From the NCBI GenBank assembly GCA_029007095.1, contig JAQXHF010000004.1, forward strand, positions 1 to 64,000: a stretch of 64,000 nucleotides of DNA, given 5' to 3'. A program made the position numbers and the translations under genes. Origin of the DNA: Clostridia bacterium. Its GTDB lineage: Bacteria; Bacillota; Clostridia; Oscillospirales; Acutalibacteraceae. Positions within the stretch are counted from its first letter, which is position 1, and each line of letters begins with the position of its first letter. Shown here piece by piece: positions 26,814 through 34,739 of the stretch. Below the pieces are notes generated by a model, which was not told the DNA's origin, did no database searches, and saw only the letters and a list, made by a program, of their open reading frames with translations.

Positions 26814-26834
26814 ATGGAGTCTTATTAAGTTGAA

Positions 26835-28634
26835 TCAATACTGCTTGACAGCGTCTGCAAACGAATCGGTAAAGCCTCTCGGTCCCCAATATTTGAGGAT
26901 AAGCTCGCTTGCTGTTCGGCAAACAACGAGGAGAATACGATCGAGAGTGTCTGACTCTCTTTCCTTTGCGCCGACTGCTATGAGGGCTTCGGTCAGACGA
27001 GCCTCTGCTGTTTCAAGCTCACCGTCAACGATGATTGTCTTTTCGAGAAGAGCGTTTGCATTACTCAATGCAGATGTAAGAATGGTTGATTCTGTTTCGG
27101 AGAGGTTGGAAATATCAACCGCATTTGCTTCTGCAATCAGCTTTTTAAGTTCTCTCGGATTTCTGTGACCGTTGAACTGCGGATACTCGGTAGTTGTGAA
27201 TACATCCATATCTTCAACTAAAAGGAGATCGGTTGCAAGTCTGATAACAACATCGTTGCTGCCGATTTTTTCATGATCCTGACCGCCGAAGAACCAAGTG
27301 GTCTTCGGGAAAGCGGCGGTTGAAGCGTCAACCTGACCGTCGGGTGAAAGATAGTCGTACTGCTTGTAATTCTGCTGAACATAATCTTCACCGAGGGCTT
27401 CACCGACTTTACTGAATGTTGCGCCCATCGAGGTAGAAGCTGAATGAATTATCTTATCTGAATTTGAATCGGAATCAATCAGGCTGTAAAGCTCCAAACC
27501 GTAAGCGGAGATATCATAAATTTTAACGCCGTTTTTCTCATAATTTTTGAGATTCTTTACGAGATTGCTCTGAGCTTCATGGAATTTGTCAGCCTTAGCT
27601 TTGAGTACGGTACCGTCTGTCAGATATTCTGCGGCAAGCTCGTCGTACATTGCGTTGGGAACAAGTCCCCACATATTGATTGACTTTGAGAGAAGAGCGG
27701 TCGAAAGACCGGTAGCGGCGGCAGAGAAAACATTTACAAGAACTTCTTTCGGAAGAATTCTTACGGCAATGTTTATGAGCCAACCGGTGTAATCGTCAGG
27801 TCCGATGAGCTTTGTGAACATATCGCGGTAAAGTCCGGTATCGCTGTAATCAAGCTCGTTTGCCATAACCTTGCCGACAATTTCCGAACCGTCAAGGGCG
27901 GGAACGATAAATACGATTTTATTGATACCATCGCCGGAGGGATGTTCGTTGATATAAGCTGTTGCAATAGCTCCGCCGAGACTGATAGGTACAAGGTTTA
28001 CCTTATCTTTACCGGTGTCTTTCTTTGCTTTTTCGATAATAGCTTGAAGCTCATCTATGATTTTGTATGTATCTCCGAAAGAGTTGTAAGCAAAGTAGTA
28101 GAGGTTTTCTTCGCCGACTTCCTGAGCGTATTGGTCAAGAGGAACGCGGTCAAATATTTCTTTCTTCTCTTCCTCTGTGCATTCCGAAATCGGGCGTCCG
28201 TCATAACCTTTTACAGCAATGTTGTTGAGAGGCTCGCCGTCGTCTCCGGCAGCGCTGAGGGACATCTGATCAAGCAACGCGTTGTAAATCGCGTCGGAAA
28301 GACCGCAGTCTTTTTGCGTTATAAGAGTGAACATAAGGGGGAGTATGAGCTTTATAACAAGATCCCGGACATTGAAATAGAGAGGCCAGCCTGTGATTTC
28401 TTTTCCGCTGTCATCGTAAACCGGATCACCGTTATCGTCAGCGAGATAGGTGTTGGCCTGACCGATACCGTGAATGATGATGGTCGGGTAAACCTCGTCT
28501 CTTTCCAGTTCGCTTACGGAAACTCTCTGAGCGGAGTCGTTGGTGTCAATCGCGTAAGCGCCGACTGCCGCAATACCCGTCAGCATTGAAATTGCAAGCA
28601 GGACGGAAAGGACTTTTTTAAAAGTCTTGTTCAT
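26835..28634 (-). CDS. Secreted alpha/beta-hydrolase (lipase-like) with C-terminal helical module
   Basis: The 599-residue product has a signal peptide (about residues 1-28). The hydrolase region starts with YPTIIIHGIGQ (about residues 49-59), the usual oxyanion strand of lipases. The nucleophile elbow is probably VPISLGGAIATAY (about residue 215), where P-I-S-L-G replaces the standard G-x-S-x-G. Near the C-terminus, a three-helix module of about 60 residues with DISNLSETESTILTSAL and VDGELETAEARLTEAL resembles FIVAR repeats. GGAG lies nine bases before the ATG. The gene is five bases downstream of the dockerin-protein gene and shares its transcript. Confidence 0.78.
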   Translation of the reverse strand: MNKTFKKVLSVLLAISMLTGIAAVGAYAIDTNDSAQRVSVSELERDEVYPTIIIHGIGQANTYLADDNGDPVYDDSGKEITGWPLYFNVRDLVIKLILPLMFTLITQKDCGLSDAIYNALLDQMSLSAAGDDGEPLNNIAVKGYDGRPISECTEEEKKEIFDRVPLDQYAQEVGEENLYYFAYNSFGDTYKIIDELQAIIEKAKKDTGKDKVNLVPISLGGAIATAYINEHPSGDGINKIVFIVPALDGSEIVGKVMANELDYSDTGLYRDMFTKLIGPDDYTGWLINIAVRILPKEVLVNVFSAAATGLSTALLSKSINMWGLVPNAMYDELAAEYLTDGTVLKAKADKFHEAQSNLVKNLKNYEKNGVKIYDISAYGLELYSLIDSDSNSDKIIHSASTSMGATFSKVGEALGEDYVQQNYKQYDYLSPDGQVDASTAAFPKTTWFFGGQDHEKIGSNDVVIRLATDLLLVEDMDVFTTTEYPQFNGHRNPRELKKLIAEANAVDISNLSETESTILTSALSNANALLEKTIIVDGELETAEARLTEALIAVGAKERESDTLDRILLVVCRTASELILKYWGPRGFTDSFADAVKQY

Positions 28635-28639
28635 TGTAA

Positions 28640-29362
28640 TTACTCCATTTCTATATTATTTATAACCAAATCGGTAGATCCTGTGAGGATAACTCCGCAG
28701 GAGACCGTTGATTTCTCATCAACCGAGCCAATGCTAACGCTGAGCGTATTGCCGTCTGCGTCGCACCGGCAATCCCAGCTATTGCCGATATTTACATTAT
28801 CGCTGAAATTGACTCTGATTTTTTTACCGCTTAAATATTCGTCGGTAAGATTTTTCTGATAAATATTGAGCTGATATGAATATGTGCCGTCGTCATTTTT
28901 CCAGATATTGATTATTCGGGCGGAAATTTTTACTTCATCGGTCGAGATTTCTGCGCTCAGACTTCCGCTTTGAGCGGCGCTTCCGTCGGACTCTGTATAT
29001 GGAAGGCTGTTTATTTTGCCGATAGAATATCTAAAAATCAGCAAGGCGTCTGTTGAATCAACCGTTCCGTCAAGGTTAACATCGGCAATTTTTATCTGAT
29101 TTTCAAAAAGCTCCGCTTTGTTAGATGTATAATTGGTTACAAGCAGAGCGTCATTGGAATTTATAACTCCGTTACCGTCAACATCACCGACAGCGCAGTT
29201 TTCATATGAATCGTTTGTTACCCGTGTCGCAAAATGAACGATGAGCGAAACTGCGGCACAAACAACCGCAATAACCGTAAATATGATTATCAGATTTTTT
29301 TTACTGATTTTTTTGCTCTTTTTACGACTGCGTTTTATAACATCGGGTTTGTTACTGTCCAT
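28640..29362 (-). CDS. Membrane-anchored type I dockerin protein with beta-sandwich C-terminus
   Basis: The start is ATG at 29362, behind GAGGA; a GTG four codons earlier falls in the ribosome binding site. The 240-residue product has a very basic cytoplasmic start, one membrane helix (about residues 24-46) and a type I dockerin: two calcium loops, DVDGNGVINSND and DVNLDGTVDSTD, each followed by ALL and a short helix. The C-terminal 110 residues have strands with NSWDCRCDADGNTLSVSI, reminiscent of CBM2-type cellulose-binding modules (weak). Dockerins normally bind cohesins. No cohesin is visible in this window, and membrane anchoring of a dockerin is unusual. Confidence 0.82.
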   Translation of the reverse strand: MDSNKPDVIKRSRKKSKKISKKNLIIIFTVIAVVCAAVSLIVHFATRVTNDSYENCAVGDVDGNGVINSNDALLVTNYTSNKAELFENQIKIADVNLDGTVDSTDALLIFRYSIGKINSLPYTESDGSAAQSGSLSAEISTDEVKISARIINIWKNDDGTYSYQLNIYQKNLTDEYLSGKKIRVNFSDNVNIGNSWDCRCDADGNTLSVSIGSVDEKSTVSCGVILTGSTDLVINNIEME

Positions 29363-29392
29363 AATGTTCCTCACAATTTTTTGATAAACAAT

Positions 29393-29421
29393 ATTATATC
29401 AAAAATAATAAGTTTTTTCAA
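29393..29421 (-). promoter_or_regulatory. Promoter of the dockerin/lipase unit
   Basis: On the - strand, TTGAAA (29416-29421) and TATAAT (29393-29398) are 17 bases apart, about 30 bases before the dockerin-protein start. Confidence 0.65.
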
Positions 29422-29450
29422 GAATATTATGTATAAAATTCCTATTAGGA

Positions 29451-30149
29451 TTATATTGAAAAAGGCAAAAGACTGAAAAGAAACGACAAAATAGGCGCAA
29501 AAATAATCGCGGGCATATAGTTGGCAACTTTAAATTTTGAAATTCCGATTAAATTAAGACCGAGGGCGATTATAATTACCGAACCGGCGCAGGTCATTTC
29601 CGCAATCGCCGCGTCGCTCAACAGATTTTGCAGCAGTCCTGCCAAAAGCACGAGAGCACCCTGAAAAACGAAAACAAAAACGGCGGAGAGAATTACTCCG
29701 AAGCCGAAGGTTGCCGCGAGCATAGTTGAGGAGATAAGGTCAAGCAGCGATTTTGTGTAAAGTATCTGATTATCACCGAGCAGACCGGCATTCAGAGAAC
29801 CGACTACCGTCATAGAGCCGACGCAAAAAAGGAGACTTCCTGTTACGAAACCTTGTGCGACGGAACCGTTCTGATTTTTGCCGAATTTCTTTTCAACAAA
29901 TTTTCCGAGCCTGTCTAATTTATCGTCAATATCTATGAGTGTTCCTACTATTGCGCCGAGTACCATTGAGATGATAAGCACCAGCGTGTTTTCTCCCGAT
30001 AAAGCTCCGTCAATTCCGATATATACCGTGCATAATCCTATACCTATCATAACCGCGTTGCTCAGCTTTTCGGGGATTCCTTTTTTGCAAAGTGTTCCTA
30101 CCGTGCCTCCGAGCAGAACGGCAACGGTATTTACAATAACTCCTAACAC
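29451..30149 (-). CDS. DUF554 (YdfK-like) membrane protein
   Basis: The 232-residue product starts MLGVIVNTVAVLLGGTVGTL and has about seven membrane segments, with GIGLCTVYIGIDG, GAIVGTLIDIDDKLDRLG and FCVGSMTVVGSL. This is the pattern of the DUF554 family, whose members are inner-membrane proteins of unknown transport function. It is divergent from the GH36 gene. A small TCCTA/TAGGA hairpin lies just after its stop. Confidence 0.88.
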   Translation of the reverse strand: MLGVIVNTVAVLLGGTVGTLCKKGIPEKLSNAVMIGIGLCTVYIGIDGALSGENTLVLIISMVLGAIVGTLIDIDDKLDRLGKFVEKKFGKNQNGSVAQGFVTGSLLFCVGSMTVVGSLNAGLLGDNQILYTKSLLDLISSTMLAATFGFGVILSAVFVFVFQGALVLLAGLLQNLLSDAAIAEMTCAGSVIIIALGLNLIGISKFKVANYMPAIIFAPILSFLFSLLPFSI

Positions 30150-30218
30150 ATTTTCGCCGCTTTCTTTAAAATATTTATTTAATCATAACATATATCGGGA
30201 GTAATTGTCAATTTTAGG

Positions 30219-30247
30219 TTGTAATTGTAGAGCGTTTGTGTTAAAAT
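30219..30247 (+). promoter_or_regulatory. Probable promoter of the GH36 gene
   Basis: TTGTAA (30219-30224) and TAAAAT (30242-30247) are 17 bases apart, some 70 bases upstream of the start codon. Confidence 0.4.
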
Positions 30248-30314
30248 ATTTTTAAAATATTAGACTTGACAAAATTTAATTGCCTGAAAAAAACTGATGC
30301 GGCGAGGTGCGGAT

Positions 30315-31985
30315 ATGTATAAGTTTGTTCCCTTTATCAAATATTCCGTAAACGGAAAGGTATATGAAAGCGGTAAGCTTAACGATGAGCATTATACGCT
30401 TGATTACACGGCTGACGATTCCGCAGTTAAGTGTATTCTTCACCCGAAAACCGAGATTGAGCTGATGGAATTCAGACTGACGGCTATACGCAAAAGCTCC
30501 GGTTCTGAGGTGTTCTTTGCCAACGGATATCAGTCATGGACTACCACAAGGGAGTATTCGCCCGACGATACCGTAAACGGATATATTCCTGTTGCAAAAA
30601 TATCGGACTTTACAAAATCGCTTGCAGGAATTTCCGGTGATTACCACTTCACAAATTACGGAGAAAAGGGCCGTTTTCACAGCTTTACATATACATATTT
30701 CAGGCTCGGAGACAAGCTTGAACTTTTCGGCTCTCTCAACGAGAGAACAGGTTATACTATTTTTGAAGTCAATTATCCCGAAAACAGTTTTTCTGTAATC
30801 AAAGATGTTGAGTCGGCAAAGGTCACGGGCGATTACGAGCTTGTAAATGTACTTCGTTTCGAGGGCGGATACGATGAGGTGTTTGACAATTATTTCGGAG
30901 CTATGAATCTGAGAAAATCAAAGTTAGAGCATCTTTCCGGATATACTTCATGGTATAATTATTTTCAGAAAATCAGCGAGGATATCATTCTCCGCGACCT
31001 TGACGGACTTGACAGAGCGAAGGATTCCGTATCGGTATTTCAGATAGACGACGGATTTGAGAGCGCCGTGGGCGATTGGCTTGAAATTGACGAAAAGAAG
31101 TTCCCGAACGGAATGAAACCCATTATTGATAAGATTCACGAAAAAGGATATCTTGCCGGACTTTGGTTAGCTCCGTTTTCCGCGCAAAAATCATCTGAAA
31201 TCGCAAAAGAGCATCCCGACTGGCTTATAAAGGACAATGCTTCGGGTAAACCGCTTCTCGGCTGCGTTGCTTGGGGCGGAGCTTATACGCTTGATTTTTA
31301 CAATCCCGAAGCGAGGGAATATATAAGGCATTTCTTCGATGTCGTCCTGAACGAGTGGAATGTTGATCTCGTTAAGCTTGATTTTCTTTATTCAGAATGT
31401 ATGCAGCCGCGAGACGGAAAAACCCGCGGACAGATTATGTGCGAGGCAATGGATTTCCTGCGCGAATGTGTTGGCGACGAGAAATATATCCTCGGTTGCG
31501 GCGTTCCTCTCGGACCGTCTTTCGGAGTCGTTGACGCCTGCCGTATAAGCTGCGATGTTGATTTGAAATATACCGGAAAATACTACAATAAGCTCGGCGT
31601 AAACCGTGAGATTCCGTCTGCCCGTTTTGCAATGAATAATTCCATCTTCCGCAGACATCTTAACAGGAGAGTTTTCTGCAACGATCCCGATGTTTTCTTC
31701 CTGCGCGACGGAAATCTCAAATTCAACGACGAGCAGAAGCTTTTGCTTGCCAAGATAAACAATCTCTGCGGCGATGTGCTTTTTGTTTCTGATAACGCCG
31801 GAGAATACAGCGATGAAAAAATCTCTCTGCTTAAAAAATTCTTTAAGCGAAGCGACGCAAAAATACTGAAAGCCGAATATATCGGAAAAGACAGTCTTTA
31901 TATCAGATATACCGAAAACGGCGGCGAAAAAACTTTGAGATTTAATATCGCTACCGGTAAGAGCAATGTTGAAAGTCTTATTTGA
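30315..31985 (+). CDS. GH36-type alpha-galactosidase
   Basis: The start is ATG 30315, behind GAGGTG. The 556-residue product has an N-terminal beta domain with FANGYQSW, then a (beta/alpha)8 barrel with FQIDDGFESAVGDW, GYLAGLWLAPF, DWLIKDN, and VDLVKLDFLY, in which the Asp is the expected nucleophile of GH36; GCGVPLGPSFG and CDVD come later. Without a signal peptide it is cytoplasmic, so it would act on imported alpha-galactosides such as melibiose or raffinose. The gene is followed within 50 bases by the small membrane protein and nadE. GH36 also contains enzymes of other specificity. Confidence 0.88.
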   Translation: MYKFVPFIKYSVNGKVYESGKLNDEHYTLDYTADDSAVKCILHPKTEIELMEFRLTAIRKSSGSEVFFANGYQSWTTTREYSPDDTVNGYIPVAKISDFTKSLAGISGDYHFTNYGEKGRFHSFTYTYFRLGDKLELFGSLNERTGYTIFEVNYPENSFSVIKDVESAKVTGDYELVNVLRFEGGYDEVFDNYFGAMNLRKSKLEHLSGYTSWYNYFQKISEDIILRDLDGLDRAKDSVSVFQIDDGFESAVGDWLEIDEKKFPNGMKPIIDKIHEKGYLAGLWLAPFSAQKSSEIAKEHPDWLIKDNASGKPLLGCVAWGGAYTLDFYNPEAREYIRHFFDVVLNEWNVDLVKLDFLYSECMQPRDGKTRGQIMCEAMDFLRECVGDEKYILGCGVPLGPSFGVVDACRISCDVDLKYTGKYYNKLGVNREIPSARFAMNNSIFRRHLNRRVFCNDPDVFFLRDGNLKFNDEQKLLLAKINNLCGDVLFVSDNAGEYSDEKISLLKKFFKRSDAKILKAEYIGKDSLYIRYTENGGEKTLRFNIATGKSNVESLI

Positions 31986-32028
31986 TTTTAGAAGTTAAGT
32001 TTAAAAGATATGTAACTGAGGTGGCAAG

Positions 32029-32319
32029 ATGGCAAAAAAAGAGAAAAACGCAAAAGAATTCGATCCGGGCGAGGCTCAGAAGCGTATGGAGAAATATATC
32101 AAAGCCTGTGAGAGCGAAAAGAAAGGCAAAAAGCTTACTCTGTCCATACTCGGCGGTTCTCTGCTGATTTTTGTTATTTTGCTTGTTGTAATTTTAAAAA
32201 TGAGCGGAGTCGGTAAAACAATCGTTTACGAGCAGGGCACAGTAGCAACCTCCGCTTATACCGAGAGCGCCACGGAGAGTACGGAACTTACAGATTCAGC
32301 GTCTGAAAATTTAACATAA
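32029..32319 (+). CDS. Small single-pass membrane protein of unknown function
   Basis: The 96-residue product has a GAGGTGG site, a charged cytoplasmic part (about residues 1-38), one membrane helix (about 39-62, SILGGSLLIFVILLVVIL) and a short Thr/Ser/Glu-rich outer tail. No family was recognised. It lies between the GH36 gene and nadE with short gaps, so it may be in one transcript with them. Confidence 0.7.
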   Translation: MAKKEKNAKEFDPGEAQKRMEKYIKACESEKKGKKLTLSILGGSLLIFVILLVVILKMSGVGKTIVYEQGTVATSAYTESATESTELTDSASENLT

Positions 32320-32333
32320 CAGGAGTGATCAAT

Positions 32334-33092
32334 ATGAATTTTGACGCAAAAAAGACCGCTGAGGAAGCGGCGGAATGGATAAGGGACTTTTTCGAGAAAA
32401 ACGGAAAAGGCTGCAATGCAATCGTTGGCATTTCGGGAGGCAAGGACAGTTCTGTTACTGCGGCACTGTGCGTTAAGGCTCTCGGAAAAGACAGAGTTTA
32501 CGGCGTACTTATGCCTAACGGAGAGCAGGCTGACATTGATATGGCTAAGCTGCTTGTAAATCATCTCGGAATTAAAAATATCGAGGTTAACATCAAGGAC
32601 GCATATGACGGCTTGATGAATTCTATAAAAAATTCAAAATGCGCCAACGGAATTGACGGAATCGAAATATCCGACGCCACACGAATCAATCTTGCGCCGA
32701 GAATTCGTATGTCAACCGTTTATGCAATCGGACAGAGCCTGAACGGCAGAGTAGCAAATACCTGCAATCTTTCCGAGGATTGGGTAGGCTACTCAACAAG
32801 ATACGGAGACGCAGCAGGTGATTTCAGCCCGCTTGCAAGACTTACCGTTCAGGAGGTAAAGGCGATAGGCAGAGAGCTCGGCTTGCCGGAAGCTCTTATA
32901 GAAAAAGCTCCGTCTGACGGACTTTGCGGCAAAACCGATGAGGACAATCTCGGATTTACTTACACCGTGCTTGATAAATACATCAGAACCGGAGTTTGCG
33001 AGGACGAAAAGACAAAAGAGCTTATCGACTACAAGCACGAAATGAATAAGTTTAAAATGGAGCTTATGCCTTGCTTTGAATATAAAGCATAA
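32334..33092 (+). CDS. nadE: NH3-dependent NAD+ synthetase
   Basis: The start is ATG 32334, eight bases after AGGAG (a GTG nine bases earlier overlaps that site). The 252-residue product has the ATP-pyrophosphatase loop GISGGKDSSVTAAL (about residues 32-45) and the NadE segments RIRMSTVYAIGQ, NTCNLSEDWVGYSTRYGDAAGDF and KAPSDGLCGKTDEDNLGFTY. There is no glutaminase domain, so it uses ammonia directly to turn deamido-NAD into NAD. A terminator lies just downstream. Confidence 0.95.
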   Translation: MNFDAKKTAEEAAEWIRDFFEKNGKGCNAIVGISGGKDSSVTAALCVKALGKDRVYGVLMPNGEQADIDMAKLLVNHLGIKNIEVNIKDAYDGLMNSIKNSKCANGIDGIEISDATRINLAPRIRMSTVYAIGQSLNGRVANTCNLSEDWVGYSTRYGDAAGDFSPLARLTVQEVKAIGRELGLPEALIEKAPSDGLCGKTDEDNLGFTYTVLDKYIRTGVCEDEKTKELIDYKHEMNKFKMELMPCFEYKA

Positions 33093-33123
33093 CTAAGAGG
33101 TCTATTTCCGTAACAGAAGAAAA

Positions 33124-33163
33124 ACCGTTGCAAAGGTTAGAACAGTTCTTCCTTTGTAACGGT
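33124..33163. terminator. Bidirectional terminator between nadE and the PPTase gene
   Basis: ACCGTTGCAAAGG (33124-33136) pairs with CCTTTGTAACGGT (33151-33163) with one mismatch. The right arm lies within the last codons of the PPTase gene, so the 3' end of that gene doubles as part of the hairpin. Confidence 0.75.
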
Positions 33164-33751
33164 TATTATTTTATCGTAAAATTCGTATGAGCAGGCAGAT
33201 ATCAAAGCTCCGTTTGCGCTGAAAACACTGTATTTGTCGCCGTATTTGCAAAATCTGTCTGAGCTTGAAGGAAAATTATATTTTTTGATATCCGCGAGCG
33301 TTTCACCTCTGCGCTTAACGGCGCTCTCTTTCAGAGTCCAAAGCCGCGTAAATTCATATTTCGGACTTTCGCTTGACCTGACTGCGTTTATTTCGTCGTC
33401 GCTGAAAACCCGATTTAAAACGGCGTCTTTCACTTCGGTTACAGGCTGAATGTCAATTCCGACAGCTTCGGTTCCCACGACAACGGCAATGCCCGAATCG
33501 CAATGGGAAAGATTAAAATGGATTTTGTTCGTTTCTTTAATATACGGCTTGCCGCCTACGCTTGAAGAAAGAGTGAATTCATTTAAACCGAATTCTTTTT
33601 TTAGTGCGAATTTAAGCAAAAGATATGCACAAAGACAGTTACGCTTATCAATTTCCCGTGCAAGCCGACAGTATTTAGCATATCGGTCGTCCGGCAAAAG
33701 CTCTTTTACATTTTCGGGAAGCTGAATTTCTTGACCAAAATAATAAATCAT
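33137..33751 (-). CDS. 4'-phosphopantetheinyl transferase (Sfp-like)
   Basis: The 204-residue product contains VGIDIQPV (about residues 116-123) and FTRLWTLKESAVKRRGETL (about 152-170). These are the two magnesium/CoA motifs (G-x-D and W-T-x-K-E-x-x-x-K) of Sfp-type transferases, which load phosphopantetheine onto acyl or peptidyl carrier proteins. No carrier-protein or NRPS/PKS gene is near, so it may serve fatty-acid synthesis. Its ATG overlaps the stop of a 39-codon frame just upstream in an ATGA junction. Confidence 0.88.
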   Translation of the reverse strand: MIYYFGQEIQLPENVKELLPDDRYAKYCRLAREIDKRNCLCAYLLLKFALKKEFGLNEFTLSSSVGGKPYIKETNKIHFNLSHCDSGIAVVVGTEAVGIDIQPVTEVKDAVLNRVFSDDEINAVRSSESPKYEFTRLWTLKESAVKRRGETLADIKKYNFPSSSDRFCKYGDKYSVFSANGALISACSYEFYDKIITVTKEELF

Positions 33752-33867
33752 AGCTCGGTTTTCCTGTTATAATTCTCTGTAAAACTGTGAAGCTCTCCGC
33801 CGTCGGATTCGCGGTAGCCGATGACGGTTGCCAAATTTACATTGTGAATACTTTTAAAGATATTCAT
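33748..33867 (-). CDS. Possible small protein (39 aa) between TtcA-like and PPTase genes
   Basis: The frame runs from ATG at 33867 to TGA at 33748-33750. It reads MNIFKSIHNVNLATVIGYR and ends in RKTEL. It begins 15 bases after the TtcA-like stop, and its stop overlaps the PPTase start in ATGA, the classic translational-coupling geometry. It is polar, with no membrane segment. A GTGGAT lies directly upstream but is too close to be an ideal ribosome binding site. It could be a real small protein or a remnant; junction geometry is the main evidence. Confidence 0.35.
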   Translation of the reverse strand: MNIFKSIHNVNLATVIGYRESDGGELHSFTENYNRKTEL

Positions 33868-33882
33868 ATCCACATTGTCGTT

Positions 33883-34590
33883 TTAGGCTTTCAGATTTTT
33901 TATAAGCTCTTTGACTTCCTGCCTTTTGGAACCGTCGCAGCTTATATCGTTTTTTTGCGTGACCTTACAGGCGCAGCGAATGAAATGCAAATCGTTATAT
34001 GCCGCCCATGAAATTATGTCCTTTTCCCGAACCATATACAGCGGCCGAATAAGCTCCATTCCGCTGAAATTAGTGCTTTTGAGCTTTGGCATCATTGTTT
34101 TGATTTCCGCTCCGTACAGCATACTCATAAGGGTAGTTTCTATCGCGTCATCGAAGTGATGGCCGAGAGCGATTTTATTGCAGTTACATTCGCCGGCAAA
34201 TTTATAAAGATAGCCTCGTCTCATTCTTGCGCAGAGATAGCAAGGAGTACCTCCGTCAGCGGCGTCAACGGTTTTAAATATATCGGAATCAAAAATTTTT
34301 ATCGGCAGTCCGAGAATTTCGGCATTGTCGATTATTTTTTTTCTGTTTTCGGGAGCATATCCGGGATCCATTACTATATATTCGGTTTCAAATTCAAAAT
34401 CGCTGTATTTCTGCAAATGCTGCATACATTTTGCCAAGAGCATAGAGTCCTTACCACCGGAGATACACACGGCTATTCGGTCGCCGGGACTTATTAACTC
34501 GTAATCTTTAATAGCTCCGATAAAATTATTCCATATAGTTTTTCTGTATTTTTTGATGATGCTTCTCTCTATAAGCTGATCTCTGTCCAT
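33883..34590 (-). CDS. TtcA-like tRNA 2-thiocytidine biosynthesis family protein
   Basis: The 235-residue product has the PP-loop CISGGKDSMLLAKCM (about residues 43-57), and further on PCYLCARMRRGYLYKFA with a C-x-x-C pair, then LGHHFDDAIETTLMSMLYGAEI and a late RCAC. These are the hallmarks of the TtcA group, which uses ATP adenylation and an iron-sulfur centre to put sulfur on tRNA cytidine 32. Clostridial relatives are not all proven to do this, so the name is given as a family. It is transcribed divergently from lon. Confidence 0.82.
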   Translation of the reverse strand: MDRDQLIERSIIKKYRKTIWNNFIGAIKDYELISPGDRIAVCISGGKDSMLLAKCMQHLQKYSDFEFETEYIVMDPGYAPENRKKIIDNAEILGLPIKIFDSDIFKTVDAADGGTPCYLCARMRRGYLYKFAGECNCNKIALGHHFDDAIETTLMSMLYGAEIKTMMPKLKSTNFSGMELIRPLYMVREKDIISWAAYNDLHFIRCACKVTQKNDISCDGSKRQEVKELIKNLKA

Positions 34591-34623
34591 ACTAATCTCC
34601 CGATTGTTAGTGCTGATAAATTT

Positions 34624-34652
34624 ATTATAGCATTGACTTTTACAAAATACAA
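34624..34652 (-). promoter_or_regulatory. Promoter of the TtcA-like gene
   Basis: On the - strand, TTGTAT (34647-34652) and TATAAT (34624-34629) are 17 bases apart, about 35 bases before the start codon. Confidence 0.55.
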
Positions 34653-34674
34653 CAATAGTGTAAATCTTTTTATG

Positions 34675-34703
34675 TTGAAAAATGTAGGATATTCGTGTAT
34701 AAT
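34675..34703 (+). promoter_or_regulatory. Promoter of lon
   Basis: TTGAAA (34675-34680) and TATAAT (34698-34703) have a 17-base spacer, immediately before the lon ribosome binding site. No CIRCE-like inverted repeat was seen. Confidence 0.7.
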
Positions 34704-34739
34704 TATCGTATATATTTTATCGGAGTTGATTTTTTGCAT

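Noticed and set aside
32029-32319. Considered whether the small membrane protein is a toxin of a toxin-antitoxin pair
   Set aside because: It is longer than typical membrane toxins, has a large charged cytoplasmic part, and no antitoxin or antisense RNA is visible beside it.
33787-34011. + strand frame of 74 codons across the TtcA-PPTase gap
   Set aside because: It overlaps the coding end of the TtcA-like gene on the opposite strand and has no ribosome binding site.
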